Source of the DNA: Trichopria drosophilae | Lineage: Eukaryota; Arthropoda; Insecta; Hymenoptera; Diapriidae | Direction: 5' to 3' | Assembly (NCBI GenBank): GCA_030407085.1 | Contig: CM059582.1 | Span: 141,067,501 to 141,131,500 of the forward strand | DNA: 64,000 bases | Shown: piece by piece, positions 21,135-32,689 of the stretch | Layout: each line of letters opens with the position of its first letter | Position numbering within the stretch: position 1 is the stretch's first letter | Program-made: the position numbers and the translations under genes | The notes under the pieces: generated by a model | What the model was told of the DNA's origin: nothing | Seen by the model: only the letters and a program-made list of their open reading frames with translations | The model's database searches: none

Positions 21135-21890
21135 GAGGAACAAGTTTCAACCACGCCCAATCACTTTTTAAAAATTCATCCGCCACATTGGATCCGCCTT
21201 TTTGAATCTTTAAAATTAAAGTTTAGAATCGTATTCTGCAACCCCAAAAATCCCCAGAGAAACAAGTTTCAGCAACATCCGATCACTTTTTACAAATTCA
21301 TCCGCCATATTGGATCCGCCATTTTGAATTTTTAAAATCTAACATCAGAATCGTATTCTGCGACCCCGAAAACCCCCGAGAAACAAGTTTCAGCAACATC
21401 CGATCACTTTTTACAAATTCATCCGCCATATTGTATCCGCCATTTTGAATTTTTAAAATCTTACATCAGAATCGTATTTTGCGACCCCGAAAACCCCCGA
21501 GAAACAAGTTTCAGCAACATCCGATCACTTTTTACAAATTCATCCGCCATATTGGATCCGCCATTTTGAATTTTTAAAATCTAACATCAGAATCGTATTC
21601 TGCGACCCCGAAAACCCCCGAGAAACAAGTTTCAGCAATAACAAAGAACTAAATTCTAAAATGGTATTTTTCTTGGGCACAAAAAACTGTATGAAAGGTT
21701 TTTACTCTCGTTTTCAAAAGTGTGGTCTTTTTAAGCACCGTATTGGAGCCGCCATTTTGAATTTTTAAAAATACCACACGATAATTAAAAGTAGATATAC
21801 TGAGCTAAATTTTAAGCCCTGAAACAATTTTTTTGACGGTAATGAATTTTGGCCAGCCAAGTGATCCGGTTGACGTGGAATGCCCGATAT
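21135..21890 (-). repeat. Right inverted arm with four 121-bp repeats
   Basis: This is the reverse complement of the left arm. GGATCCGCC-type boxes recur at about 21190, 21312, 21433 and 21554. The outer end GGAATGCCCGATAT mirrors the left terminus. The arm has one more repeat unit than the left one, as expected from unequal exchange within the tandem part. Confidence 0.85.
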
Positions 21891-22227
21891 ATATATAACC
21901 TTAAGTTATTCTGAAATCATTATTATTACTGACCGATAAAATCAATAAGAAATTAAATGATGTGATTTATAAACGGGCGAGAAAAATAATATGAATATGT
22001 TATACTATAATATACATACATGAAAGAAATCAGTGTGAATTAAAAACAAAATACCTGACTTTTCTTTGACAACTCAACTGAGAAATCACCACATCGTTAT
22101 AAAAAACTATTATAAATGATAAGATCAATCTCTATTAGATTATATTTTCAATGTACAATTTATGCTACAGAAAATTATGGACGAAAGTTTTATAAAAGTA
22201 ATACTAAACTTCTTATTGCCGACCAAA
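21891..22227. other. AT-rich spacer
   Basis: No feature seen between the foldback end and the 3' end of the next LINE. Confidence 0.4.
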
Positions 22228-24850
22228 TTATTTGATTTGATTTGAAATCATTTATTTATGGTCCTGGACGTCAAAGTCCGTGGATAAACATTCTTAATAC
22301 AGTATGATATAACATTAATCTTAATACTATGTCCTTAACACTGATGTAGTTAGCACTAATTAAATACAAAAATAAGTAATATATCCGATTTATATAATTA
22401 TACGCTCGGTTAACTATTCTCTGAGTAACAAAATTACCCTAATATTAGTTCATGACGCGTTACATAGTAGATGGGTGTGAGAATGAGAGTGAGGATAAAC
22501 GACGATGCCAATTATTTTAAAGCGTTGTATTCTATTGTAATAATTGAATTAGTGATGATTTAAATGGTGTGAGAGACGAAGACTGTTGGATATGAGCCGG
22601 TAATGAGTTCCATGACCTAATAGCAGAGATCCAGTAGGAATTACTGCAGTAATTAGTATGGCATATGGGGAGATAGAACGACGTTGAGTTATGACGCAGC
22701 GACTGCCTAAGAGGCGTTGTTGGAACCACGAAACTGTCCATAATATAGACAGGATGACCAGTGGTTAGTATTTGATAGGTAAGAGTATTACGAATATAAT
22801 ACTGATAGCCATTCAGCCTTTTGCCAATACACACCCATAGACTGATCACGACGCAGTTGGTAAATGAATCGGAGAGCATAATTCAGTAGCCTGTGCAGTT
22901 TGATAATGAGGTAGGCTGATGCATCTGCAAAAAGAAGGCACCAGAAATCCAAGTACGGAAGAACTAATGCATTTACTAACATCAGTTTGACCGAAGAAGG
23001 AGACTGGAGCCTCAATAACGTAATCTATATAATGTGTAGTGGACTTTAGAACTGATATTTGAAATGTGTCGGTTCCAAGTGAGATCAGCCGAAAGATAAA
23101 TACCAAGATTACGCACTTCCTTAACGAGTGGTACAATATGGTTGTTAACTAGAATTGGTTGCAGGGTCATAGTATCAATGACGGCCAGCGCTTGCCTGGA
23201 CCCAAAAATAATGGTTTTCGTTTTATTGTCACTGAGCTTGAGTCCACATTGCTTAGTCCATCCACAAAAAATACTAATTTCATTATTTAATATTCCGATG
23301 GTATAATTTAGTTGGCTGATGGGTGTAGTCAAATAGAATTGCGTGTCATCCGCTAATACCAATGCCGTATTTCAGCAGACGTGCAATTTAAAAAAAAGCG
23401 TGTTCATGACTATTGAAAGTAAAATGGGACCCAGGCTAGTTCGCTGCGGGACTCCATTTGTGGTGACACATTGCTGAGAAGGTACTCCATCTAAACCTCT
23501 GATTATCTGAGATCGGCCTGTCAGATAATTGAATACCCATATTAATGAAGTATTATCAAACCCAATTTCACGTAAGCAGCGTAATATTAACGTGGTTGAG
23601 TGAATCAAATGCCTTTGATATGTCGAATAGAATGAGAACCGTGACAAAACCTTTTTCTATGCCACGACACAATGCTGTCTGGATGCTATGAAGCCTACGA
23701 AATCCAAATTGCCCTGGGTACAAGAAACTAGTTGATTCAAGATACGTAACTATTTTTTGTGTCACAATTGCATCCAATAATTTTGCAATATGTGGGGGAT
23801 TTGCTATTGGACGAGTGTCGCCAGGGGAAAGTGGGTTTGTGATCTTATTGTACGGGATGATGTACGAAAGTTTCCAAGTTGTTGGATAGTCTCCAGTTCG
23901 CAGTGATAAGTTGAATATTTTCGTAAGTGGGCCAATGATAACTGGTAGAATCTTTTGCAGATGTATTAGTTGAAGTCCACCAGGGCTGAGTCCTTTAGAT
24001 TTTGCGAATGATGCCGTTACTAGTCTCAGTACTTCTTCCGGAGAGACGGGCTGAAGTGAGAAGTTACGTTATGTAGGTGCAATGGAATTCTGAAGGATCG
24101 CCTGGAGTTGTAGTTCCGTACAGGCAGAATGTATTGAGGCGACAGTGGCATAATGCATATTTAGAACATCTGGAGTGAAATGTTGTAAGGAAGACTTCGA
24201 TGCTGGTGCTGAGAGTCCAAATTTGCGAAGAATTACCCACATTTTCGATGGATCTGTTTGATCATGAATTGAATTACGCATGAAAGAGTTCCTGATCTTT
24301 TTCAGCGAAGATTTGATAGTCTTGCGTAATAGTCTATATTGTAGCATTAGCGACTGATTACGTGTGCGCTTTGCTTGCGACTATAGACGTTCGCGACGCT
24401 TAATTAGTTGTTTAATTTCGTGATCAAAGGGGCTATGTTCCGTTTTATACATTTTGTGACTGACGGAGCATGTCTATCCAGGGTACTATTTACACATGTA
24501 TAAAAGCCTATCAGGATGTCCGCAGTATATCGAAGAGATACTTCATTGTACAATTTACGTTGCAGGGCCTCATGAAGTTCGCGTGATAACAGATCAGAAT
24601 CGCAGTTCCTGAAGTCACGAAACGTGATTTTCTTATTGTGGTGATAAAAGTTATTCACTTTATAAGCAATATTAATCATATCGTGTCCTGCAACGAATGG
24701 AATAGCAGGTTTGGAAAAACCAATAATTTTATCTCGGGCATCAACTATGCGTTATATATCAAATTATGCGTTAGGTGCACTGTGTAAAAGACATATTATG
24801 TCAACAAGCTCTTCGAAATTGACAAATTTTGATTTTATTTAGATATTGAG
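22228..24850 (-). mobile_element. CR1-like LINE, 5' truncated
   Basis: Minus-strand LINE whose 3' end near 22228 carries an AATAAA-like signal followed by an AAATC-type tail (read on minus as CAAATCAAATCAAATAATTT). It contains most of ORF2 but starts inside the endonuclease at about 24850. This is the usual 5' truncation of a LINE insertion. There are multiple frameshifts. It is more decayed than, and different in sequence from, the LINE at 16-21 kb. Confidence 0.75.
22532..24850 (-). pseudogene. CR1-like LINE ORF2 fragment
   Basis: Going down the minus strand: an endonuclease end with PAIPFVAGHDMI near 24680 (equivalent of the SDH motif), a linker (24069-24679), RT blocks PGQFGFRRLHSIQTAL and LILFDISKAFDSLNH (near 23640-23720), a GVPQRTSLGPILL block (near 23440), then the catalytic box as VLADDTQF near 23344-23360. 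A C-terminal part with TRSWNSLPAH-like IRSWNSLPAHIQQS follows, to the stop at 22532. The usual aromatic residue before ADD is Leu. Five or more frame changes occur. The protein would have nicked target DNA and copied the LINE RNA. Confidence 0.8.
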
Positions 24851-25924
24851 GATATGAGAAAAATCAACGAAATTTGCATGATTTTCATTTAATCTTAGGG
24901 AACTGTTTTCTAGTATTCTCGAAATAAATATAAGTTAAAAAATAAAAGATGGTAACAAGTATTATGTAGAAGTCAGGAAAACGTTATCGATATAGCCGAG
25001 TTTCAACTATTCAGTAATTCACGTATATAGAAGGGCCTAATCCTCGAGCACTAAGGTATGCTATAATTCTTTCTACTTATTTGCTATCAAACTTTATAGC
25101 TAAAAACAACCAAGCGTCTGGTATCCCGAGTTCCGTACTCTGTTTACACGCTAGCAGATCCGTAATTGAATCACCTTCAAAATCATGTTTTATTTCATTT
25201 TTCATCGGTGAGCATCGGAAAATAGACAATTAAAAACGACTATAAATAACTGTAATTATCATCTCAAAAAAAATACAGGGTTATTAACAATATCAAGACG
25301 AATCATGTTTCTATTGTTCATTAAGTCGTTATTATTTAATATTGTTTAATTATTATAAACGGTAGGTCGGTAATTGGTAACTTAGAGGTTCACGGGCAAC
25401 AAGAATCGAAGGAATTTTCGAATTCAGCACTTAAAACTAGAGTTTTAATTCAGTTACATTATTCTTTAAAACGTGTATTAATGTATACAAGTTGTGAATG
25501 TGATAAATTCCGGTTCCCCTTAAAGTAAACCATAAAAAAACGATATATTGAAACATAAAATAATAATAATAATAATAATACATACTTAGAATAATGCTCT
25601 GGATACTCATATTCATTTTGCGCATTATTTTTACAATAATATATTATATTTTATTAATCTCATTTATTCCTATTTATTTTACGTTTTGCGAAAACTTTTA
25701 CAATGCTCATATCAACTTTTATTTTTTTATTTTTAGTCCATTTTTCAGTGTTTTGATTTGAACTTTCATTTCGCAAAATATTATTGATTATTGCTTTGAA
25801 ATGATTCCCCCTTTAGATTTACGTATCGAAATATGATGATAGCACAATTTCTCATTGCTTAAAATTACATTTGCAGCGGTTATTTTAAAACCCGATATTA
25901 CTATATAAGTTTATAAGTGGTGGT
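24851..25924. other. AT-rich stretch, nothing recognised
   Basis: No gene or dispersed-repeat structure is supported, apart from the TAA microsatellite listed separately. Confidence 0.4.
25558..25581. repeat. TAA microsatellite
   Basis: Eight tandem AAT/TAA units. Confidence 0.9.
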
Positions 25925-27100
25925 GGCAGGTGATTCTAATGCCAAAGCTATATAATAGGGGATGACGATCCAGGATTCCAGAGGGAAAACAATTATGGAC
26001 GTGGCAGCTAAAATAGGACTGCTAATAATTGACACAGGAGAGTTCACTTATCGGAAACTTGGATAGAAAGCCGCGATCCAAGATGTTACTTTTGTATCAG
26101 AAGACATCACAACATATATGAAGAATTGGAGTGTTCTCGAAAAGGAAGTAAAAAAGTGACATTGAATACATGCTATGCGAGATCCGGCACGATAAAAAAG
26201 CTACGTACTGGTGAGCGGACGACATCGTGAGATTAAAAGAAGATAGGGGCAGCAAAACGACTCTCAACAGCCGTTAGGGAAAGTAAAAGGATAAAGTGGG
26301 AAGAGCTTATGAATGAGGTCGACAATAATCCCGGGGGATTAGGATATAAGATCGTCATAAGGAAGCTAGAAAACATGTCTCCTAGAGGCCTACACGAGCC
26401 AGAGGTTATGTAGACCATTTTCGACGTCCTTTTCCCCGGACACAAAAGAGCGAAACGGAACAAAGTATTGGCTGCAAAGTACAGACATTTTGTACTTTGA
26501 CGAAGGAGAACTGCTTAAGGCTGCGCAGTCGTTAAAAAATATTATGGTACTGGTCCCTGATTAAATTTCCGGAAAAGTATTGAAGGTTAGAGCTAAGGAT
26601 ACCCTAATTTGTCCTTAAACATATATAATTCTTGTTTGCACTAAGGCATTATCCCAGAAAAAATTGAAGGGACAGCGAATAGTGCTCATCAACTAGGGTG
26701 AAAGAGACTCAAACTCTCCGGCATCCAATCGACCTTTGTGCTTACTGGACACTATATATTATTCAAATTACTTTTGAAACAGAGGATGGAACTGCGGTGG
26801 CGGCGCGGGCGGTAGGAAATTTGTCCGTCAGACTATTCGGATTTAGACCGGAACTTTCAACAATAGACACCGTAAGCATAGCAGTGGAAACTTTATTAGA
26901 CGTTAAAACGACTTCAATTCGGCGAATTGGTATAAAATAATATATGACTTAAGGGAGATTTTCCACGTACCATGGTATATTCTCTGACTAGTCGAAAATT
27001 ATTTTGAGGAAAGGACTCTCTTGTATGAAACAACCAAAGACACATGAAAGAGAGAATTGTCATGGGAGGTCGTCCAAAGATCTCTGCCCTACAACGGAAA
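25925..27100 (+). pseudogene. R1-type LINE ORF2, endonuclease to mid RT
   Basis: Plus-strand frames give the R1-clade order. A GDFNAKA-like block with MDVAAKIGLLIIDTGEFTYR lies near 25985. DVTFVSEDITTYMKNWSV is near 26080, and an SKRIKWEELMNEVD block near 26290 is followed by GYKIVIRKLE. FDVLFPGHK comes next, then RPLCLLDTIYY near 26730, and GFRPELSTIDTVSIAVETLL near 26840. The RT then fades out around 27070-27100, close to where the GVPQGS motif should be. Many stops and frameshifts. The rest of the same protein order resumes at 30893, so an insertion probably splits this gene. Confidence 0.7.
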
Positions 27101-27995
27101 AAGACACTTAAGTGACAAATTGGTCGAACGGAGATATTTGAGAAAAGCTGTTTGCATGATAAACTTTATGTTTACCTCATTATTTGTGAATAAAAATATT
27201 CCTACTAGGGTAAAGCACATGTGCTTTCTTTAATTTTGCCATAAAAAATGATTATTTTAATAATGAGTGTTAAAAAATGCACTTACGGTGTTTTTTTAAC
27301 ACAAATCCAACGTAAAAATACCGCAGTCACTTGTGGTGTTTATCGCTCTAAAGTCATCGAGCGGAGCAAAGATGTCCAGCAAAGAATAGGTTTGAATTTA
27401 ATTTTTAATTTATATAATTTTATTTATCTAATTATTAATAAATTCATGTATATTTACATTGTAACATGAAACGATTCGGAGTCATGTATATAAAATCTTT
27501 CTGAATCGTCCAAACATATAAAAATTATAGTCAAATTGTTAGTCAATATCATAATAAATAAATTAAAATTATAGATTGGAATCGTTGGGTGCTGAAATAA
27601 TATACACGTCATAAATATCATTGGTCATTCATTTAAAATATATTCGTAACTTTGAATCTTACAATAATTGAAGTCGTCAATAACATAACAGTTACACACA
27701 TACCAACATACTCGGAGTCAAGATCGAATATAAATAAAATAATAAGAGTCATCAAATAAAATAAAGTCACCGAGTCGTTGGTAAGTCGTGTGAGTCAGTA
27801 TATAAAATTCGTCATGTCGTCAACGACGGAATAATTTACGCGGTAAAATAATTTAGGACGCGGACACACATTCAATGCACACACTCACATATACATACAT
27901 ACATACATTAATAGACATACATATTTGGTAACACAACACAATAAATTGAAACGCACATATACAGTATATCATTTTTAAAACGGAACGGAAGAGAA
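27101..27995. other. AT-rich part of the sequence separating the two R1 ORF2 halves
   Basis: No ORF with family resemblance. It contains an ACAT microsatellite (listed separately) and short repeated GTCAT/GTCGT phrases near 27700-27840. Probably part of a larger insertion. Confidence 0.4.
27886..27912. repeat. ACAT microsatellite
   Basis: About five ACAT units (ATACATACATACATACAT). Confidence 0.85.
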
Positions 27996-28911
27996 AGAGG
28001 CTTACTTTTTGTCTTCTTTCTTGTTTTCAGCGTCGTTCCTCTTCTTTGGTTCTCGGGTCCTCCATCCGTCTAAATATTTAATTCTTCGGCTGCTGTCACC
28101 TGGTGAACCGAATTAGGTGTCGCACTCCCTCGCGACTACGAGGGAGAGGACCAGCAGCCTTATATTTCCTGGGATGAACGGAGTGCCGTCGTCAAATCCT
28201 GGTTTCTATTTTGTCATCAATTAGTCCTCGCCGCCTCCATGAATTATTGATTTGATGCTGGCTGTGATATTTTTGTGGGCCCACTTTTATTATCCGGAGC
28301 AGCCAGGGTCTCCGGATCGTCGTCGAGGCAGCGAGTCGTCAGGAGGTCCGAAGAAGAAGTCCAAATGGAAGAGAGTCCAAATGGAAGAAAGTTTGAGGGA
28401 CACTTACCAGGTCTTATTATACCTCGGTAAGTATCCCTATGTCCAGTCAAGTCGCCGAGTTCCTTTTTTACTAAGAATCGGGACGGAAACTGTCAAACAT
28501 TTGAATGTCATTGCTCGACTTGAGTTTGACAGCCCGCCCCTTATTTGAATTTGGAGCGCATGCGCCCCACTGCGGCGACACATGCGCTCCGAGCTTGGAA
28601 CTCGGCCCGTTTGTTTCCCACTCTGATTCCGCGCAGCCAGGGCGCCGTTGCCCTTCTTCTGCGCATGTAAAGGCGCAACAGCGCCAGGGCCTTGTAATTG
28701 CGCGAGCATGTCCCTTGATGCGCGCTCGGATCCCACGTGGGCTTGGGATCCAAAATGGCCGACCGGCCGGGAAAAGCGCGTATCTCGTCCTTCGTATTTT
28801 CTTCGTTATTTCACATTTAAGCACGTTGATGCACATTTCGTAACGGCCATCTTTCTCTCCGTCGCTCTTTCTCTTCCGCGCGGTCGAGTTAAACGGCTCG
28901 TTACAAACATA
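27996..28911. other. GC- and CpG-rich segment, LTR-like candidate
   Basis: About 900 bp much richer in GC and CpG than its flanks, with many GCGC and CCGG steps. On the minus strand the right boundary reads TGTAACGAGCCGTTTAACTC, a typical LTR start (TGTAACG). The left boundary is not clear and no second copy is in the window, so a solo LTR cannot be proven. A polypyrimidine tract plus CAG at about 28005-28032 resembles a splice acceptor. Open frames in several phases here are a by-product of high GC. A CpG-rich host promoter is the main alternative. Confidence 0.35.
28750..28763 (+). promoter_or_regulatory. YY1/Pho-like site
   Basis: CCAAAATGGCCGAC matches the AANATGGC core recognised by YY1/Pleiohomeotic proteins. 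It lies in the GC-rich segment, about 150 bp inside its putative LTR start. Single-site matches are common by chance, so this is suggestive only. Confidence 0.3.
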
Positions 28912-29289
28912 ATTTTTTATTAATTATTAATTTAATCTTTTAAAATTGCGATTAATGTTATTTTTAATTTATTATTCATTTCAATTTCTTTATAAATAAT
29001 TCTTATCTTTTATTTAATTTTGATTATTAGTAATTAAGCGAGAGACTGCAATTATAAACAATAGCTGTTTAATCCAATTGTTTTATTATAGTTAATTCGT
29101 ATACTTTCTATAAATAATCTTAAATTTCATTAGCTTTTAATGTAAAATTATGAGTGTATTTTAATATAACAATTTCATTAAGTTTTAATACGCCTTAATG
29201 GATGTTTCTTTATTTTTATGGAAATTGACAGGACTACTAATGTACTTGATCACGGAAATTGTGTCAATAGCAGATTCATAATAGTTTAT

Positions 29290-29560
29290 TATGCTTCAGG
29301 GGAGGAAAGGGCGCGATTCCTGAGCTGGAGGTTTGCTGTCCGAGATTCGCGAGGGCAGCACTCCTGCGAGGTGCGCGCGCTTGCCTCCCGTGTGGCATAC
29401 ACTATTTTTCTCCCGACTCCATCCATTAATCCCGCTGGTGGCACTTTCCGTCCCTAGAGAGTAATGAGAACGAAGTGCGTAAGCGCCATGGTGCCCGGGC
29501 GGAATCGGCAACTTTCGTCTCGCGTTCCAGGCATGGAATACGAACATTCCGACGCGGTCG
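29290..29560. other. Second GC-rich patch
   Basis: GC-rich, with GCGCGCTTGCC and GGTGCCCGGGCGG steps, between AT-rich flanks. No coding or repeat identity recognised. It may belong to the same inserted unit as the GC-rich segment on its left. Confidence 0.3.
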
Positions 29561-29639
29561 GGGGGAAAATATCTTATGCAGTTATGAAAATATGAGTCAT
29601 AAACAGCGTCGTATATGATATGAAGCACGATATGTACTA

Positions 29640-30100
29640 GTACAGGTGCTCTGTGTCACCGATTACGTAGTCCAGGTAGCGCGTCCATAGTTTTTGATCT
29701 TATCTTGCAGAACACGTGCTCCAGGTGTTGAATGTCACCTATTGCGAAGTCCAGGAAGCGCGCTGCGTAGTTTTTTACTTTATCTTGCAGAACACGTGCT
29801 ACCTGGACTCCGCAATCGGCAACCTTAAACATGCAGAACACGTGTTTCTGCACGATAAGACCAAACATTACGGAGCCCTCAACCTGTACTCCGTAATCGG
29901 CGATCTTATGCATCTGGAGTAAGTATTTTACATGATAAGATCACAAACTATGGAGCCCGCTACCTGAACCTCATAATCGCTGACTTTAAACACCTGGAGC
30001 ACGTGTTTTGTAAGATAAGATGAAAAACTATGGAGCGCGCTACCTGGACTCCGTAATCGGTGATCTTTAACACCTGGAATAGGTGTTTTGCAAGAGATAA
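29640..30100. repeat. About 85-bp minisatellite that switches orientation
   Basis: Five or so units of about 85 bp. Two copies (29640-29810) read TCACCGATTACG, TCCAGGTAGCGCG, CATAGTTTTT, ATCTTATCTTGCA, ACACGTGCTCCAGGTG. From about 29800 the units are reverse complements (CTACCTGGACTCCG, ATCGG, then GCACGTGTTTTG). Each unit holds a CACGTG or close variant. The inversion point is near 29805. Open frames on both strands here come from the repeat and are not genes. Confidence 0.75.
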
Positions 30101-30892
30101 ATTCGATTAAAATCTTATTTGAATGAATATACTGATGAAGTTAAGAAATGTCATTATTAACTTTTCATTTTTCAGAATGATATTTCATGGAGATGATAAT
30201 GAATTTCTTTTCAATTAAATTTACAAAACTGGTTTTACGAAACCGGAACTTAAAATTCATTAAAATCATTACTCTAGTTTAATGCGCCTCTGTGACCAAA
30301 ACTTTCTAAAATCATTAAATTTCGTATGCAAGTTTCTAATAGAGTACATACATATAATACTTTTGATATTTAACGAACCAATAATTATTATATTAATTTA
30401 TGAGAGTCTTTTATTTCACACACTTTTTTTCACAACAAAGTGCCATGACATTTATCAATATTACTCGATTTTCCGGACGTTCCATTTTTGATCGTTCCCG
30501 AAACACCGTTCCGAGTTTAACAGATAGCGCTTGCGTTAGTTTCCGTTGGACGTCTTTGCTCTGCTCACTGAGTTTACAATCTATGAACATACATAAACGT
30601 CTTTGCAGTTACGGTTCTGTAAATGACGCCCAGCTCGGCCGCATTTACAGCGGAAAAATAACGTAAACGACTTTACGGGTATTCTCCTATTGGATTTTGT
30701 GACGTATTTCACGACTTTTACAAATTTTAGACCACGCAAAAAATATTTTATGTATCTTTTTCCATTGTATTTGCTCATTTTTGTACAAATCGTAATATTT
30801 TCAATGTTAATTTTCAGTTATATATATTAAATTTTGTAATTTTAATTACGATAGTCAGATGCAGTTTTCATTACGAATCCATCGATGCCGAA
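30101..30892. other. AT-rich stretch before the second R1 half
   Basis: No supported feature. Short open frames only. Confidence 0.4.
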
Positions 30893-31930
30893 AACCCGAA
30901 TTATGGAATATCTTTTATGATAGGCTATTACGCACAGAGATGCCAGACGACACGTATCTAGCCGAGTACGCAGATGATACCGTGATGGAGACATAATATC
31001 GCGATATTAGTTATGTGGGGAAGAAACTGGAGGTAGTGATGCTGAGAGTACCGGTTTGGACGGGTTAACATGGGTTGAGTCTGGCAACTCATAAAACAGA
31101 AGTTATATTGTTTACAACAATGCGGATTTCTATGGAAATCCCAATACGGGTAGGGAAAGAGGTTGTTGTAACCAAAAACGCGGTTAAGTATTTGGGAATA
31201 ATACTAGACAGTAAGTTGTCGTTTAGAGAACACATGTAGCAGGTAAACGAGAAAGCATCGGCTATGTGTACGGCCTTAAGCAGACTCATGAGTACTGTGA
31301 AGGGTCCAAGGCGCAGCAAACGCCGGTTGTTTATGGCTATCACAGAGTGTGTAATGCTAAATGGCTCTGAAGTCTGGGCGAATTAATTGAAGATAGATGC
31401 GTGCAGAAAGTTAATGGGCAATAGTACAAAGAAGGTCGACCTACTTTCCAACCATACCAATTCACAGTACTTACCCATTCCAATCGACCTACTAGCATCG
31501 GAGAGAAAATTAATCTATGAAGGTAAAACGGAAGGCAGGTACAGAAAGAGCAAATTATGCGTACATGTAGAGAAACTAGGTTGAGACTATGGCAAGACAG
31601 ATGGAATTCGCTGGACAAGGGGATATGGACTGCACGATTTATGAAGACACTTGATGTATGACTGAACTGGAAACACGGGGAAGTAAATTTCGATTTAACA
31701 CAAATGTTAACGGACACGACAATTTTAGAGACTACCTATGTAAGATGAAAAAGGTGAACAGCCCGATGTCTGCATATGGGCACGATGACGCGGGACACAC
31801 TTTTTTTTAATGTATCAAATGGAGAGAGATAAGAACACGGCTAGAAACAGACCTAGAAATTCAGCTAACGGTCCCCGTTGAGGATTTTACGACCAAGAAG
31901 GACAGACTTTATTGGTTTTTTTAGTAAGAA
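30893..31930 (+). pseudogene. R1-type LINE ORF2, RT catalytic core to C-terminus
   Basis: The sequence starts with PELWNIFYDRLLRTEMP and the catalytic YADD (30967-30978). Next come THKTEVILF near 31090, VKYLGIILDSKLSFREHM near 31180, and LSRLMSTVKGPRRSKRRLF with a VMLNGSEVW block near 31290-31380. The C-terminal region follows: WQDRWNSLDKGIWTARF, KHGEVNFDLTQMLT and a degraded Cys/His end near 31900. The order is that of R1-clade ORF2 downstream of the GVPQGS motif. It picks up almost exactly where the fragment ending near 27100 stops. Several in-frame stops. Confidence 0.75.
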
Positions 31931-32629
31931 TCCCGCACTACTTCGGGGTGCGACCCCCCGCAGTGTCTTATTCAAGATTCCCAATGTTTCCTTGAAAATA
32001 GAAAAAACCATATAAATTTAGATGTAGTATATTTTGAGATTTATACAAAAATTCAAGCATAACATGCTGCGGAGAAAAATGCATTAAGCAATAATACATT
32101 ATACAAGTAAAGACTAAACAATGGGGGTATTACAAAATGAGAACAATAATACAGTTATGCGGGCAATGTATAAAAGGAAGATTTGAAATAGTAAAACTTA
32201 AAAGATATATCTACGAATAAATAATGTGATAATATAATGTAAGATATTTTTATAAAAATAATGATTTATATGAACGAAACTGAAGTGTGCCAAAACACAA
32301 AACGATCCCGAATCGTCATCACTATACGCCACGCAAATAAAATTTTGTATTTGATTACACGCTATTCCGACCAATGGTTTCGAGTTCAAAATTAAAAAAA
32401 GTTATCTTCTGCCGGTCCGGGATCTTCTTTTATGTCTTCTGGATGGTTCCGCAGCACCATTTCTATGTTTGGAAAAGGGCGAGAAAACAGATGAGAAAAC
32501 CAATTGGGGGCTTAAGATTGGACTCGTAGTTTATTACAATTATTTGTTCGTAGGGGAATCGATAGGAAAACTAACAGATAAAGTACCGACAAGAAAATGA
32601 CGCTACTTTCGTGATCCAGAGGGCACTGC
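31931..32629. other. LINE 3' flank and AT-rich sequence
   Basis: 31931-31980 carries a short GC-rich palindromic stretch (TTCGGGGTGCGACCCC) that may be the LINE 3' UTR. The rest shows nothing recognisable. Confidence 0.35.
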
Positions 32630-32689
32630 CTGGGTGCTTTTGTTTGTTATTTATTGCCGGGGAGGGTGCACCGACGTCGATACCCAGAT

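Larger units (their letters stand above)
15394..21890. mobile_element. Long-inverted-repeat (foldback-like) element enclosing a LINE
   Basis: Both ends share ATATCGGGCATTCCACGTCA, and pairing continues for about 600 bp on the left (15394-15998) and about 755 bp on the right (21135-21890). Each arm has a unique outer part of about 270 bp and an inner array of a 121-bp unit (three copies left, four right). Between the arms lies a CR1-like LINE in plus orientation. I see no transposase. The simplest reading is a foldback or MITE-like DNA element whose spacer received a LINE. Flanks are TA-rich (ACATATAC / ATATATAA), so a target duplication cannot be defined. Confidence 0.75.

Noticed and set aside
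28252..28923. Several overlapping ORFs of 70-120 codons
   Set aside because: Long open frames in five phases at once are expected in CpG-rich DNA; none has a recognisable domain.
29656..29922. Overlapping ORFs on both strands
   Set aside because: Produced by the inverted minisatellite; the internal repeat in the protein mirrors the DNA repeat.
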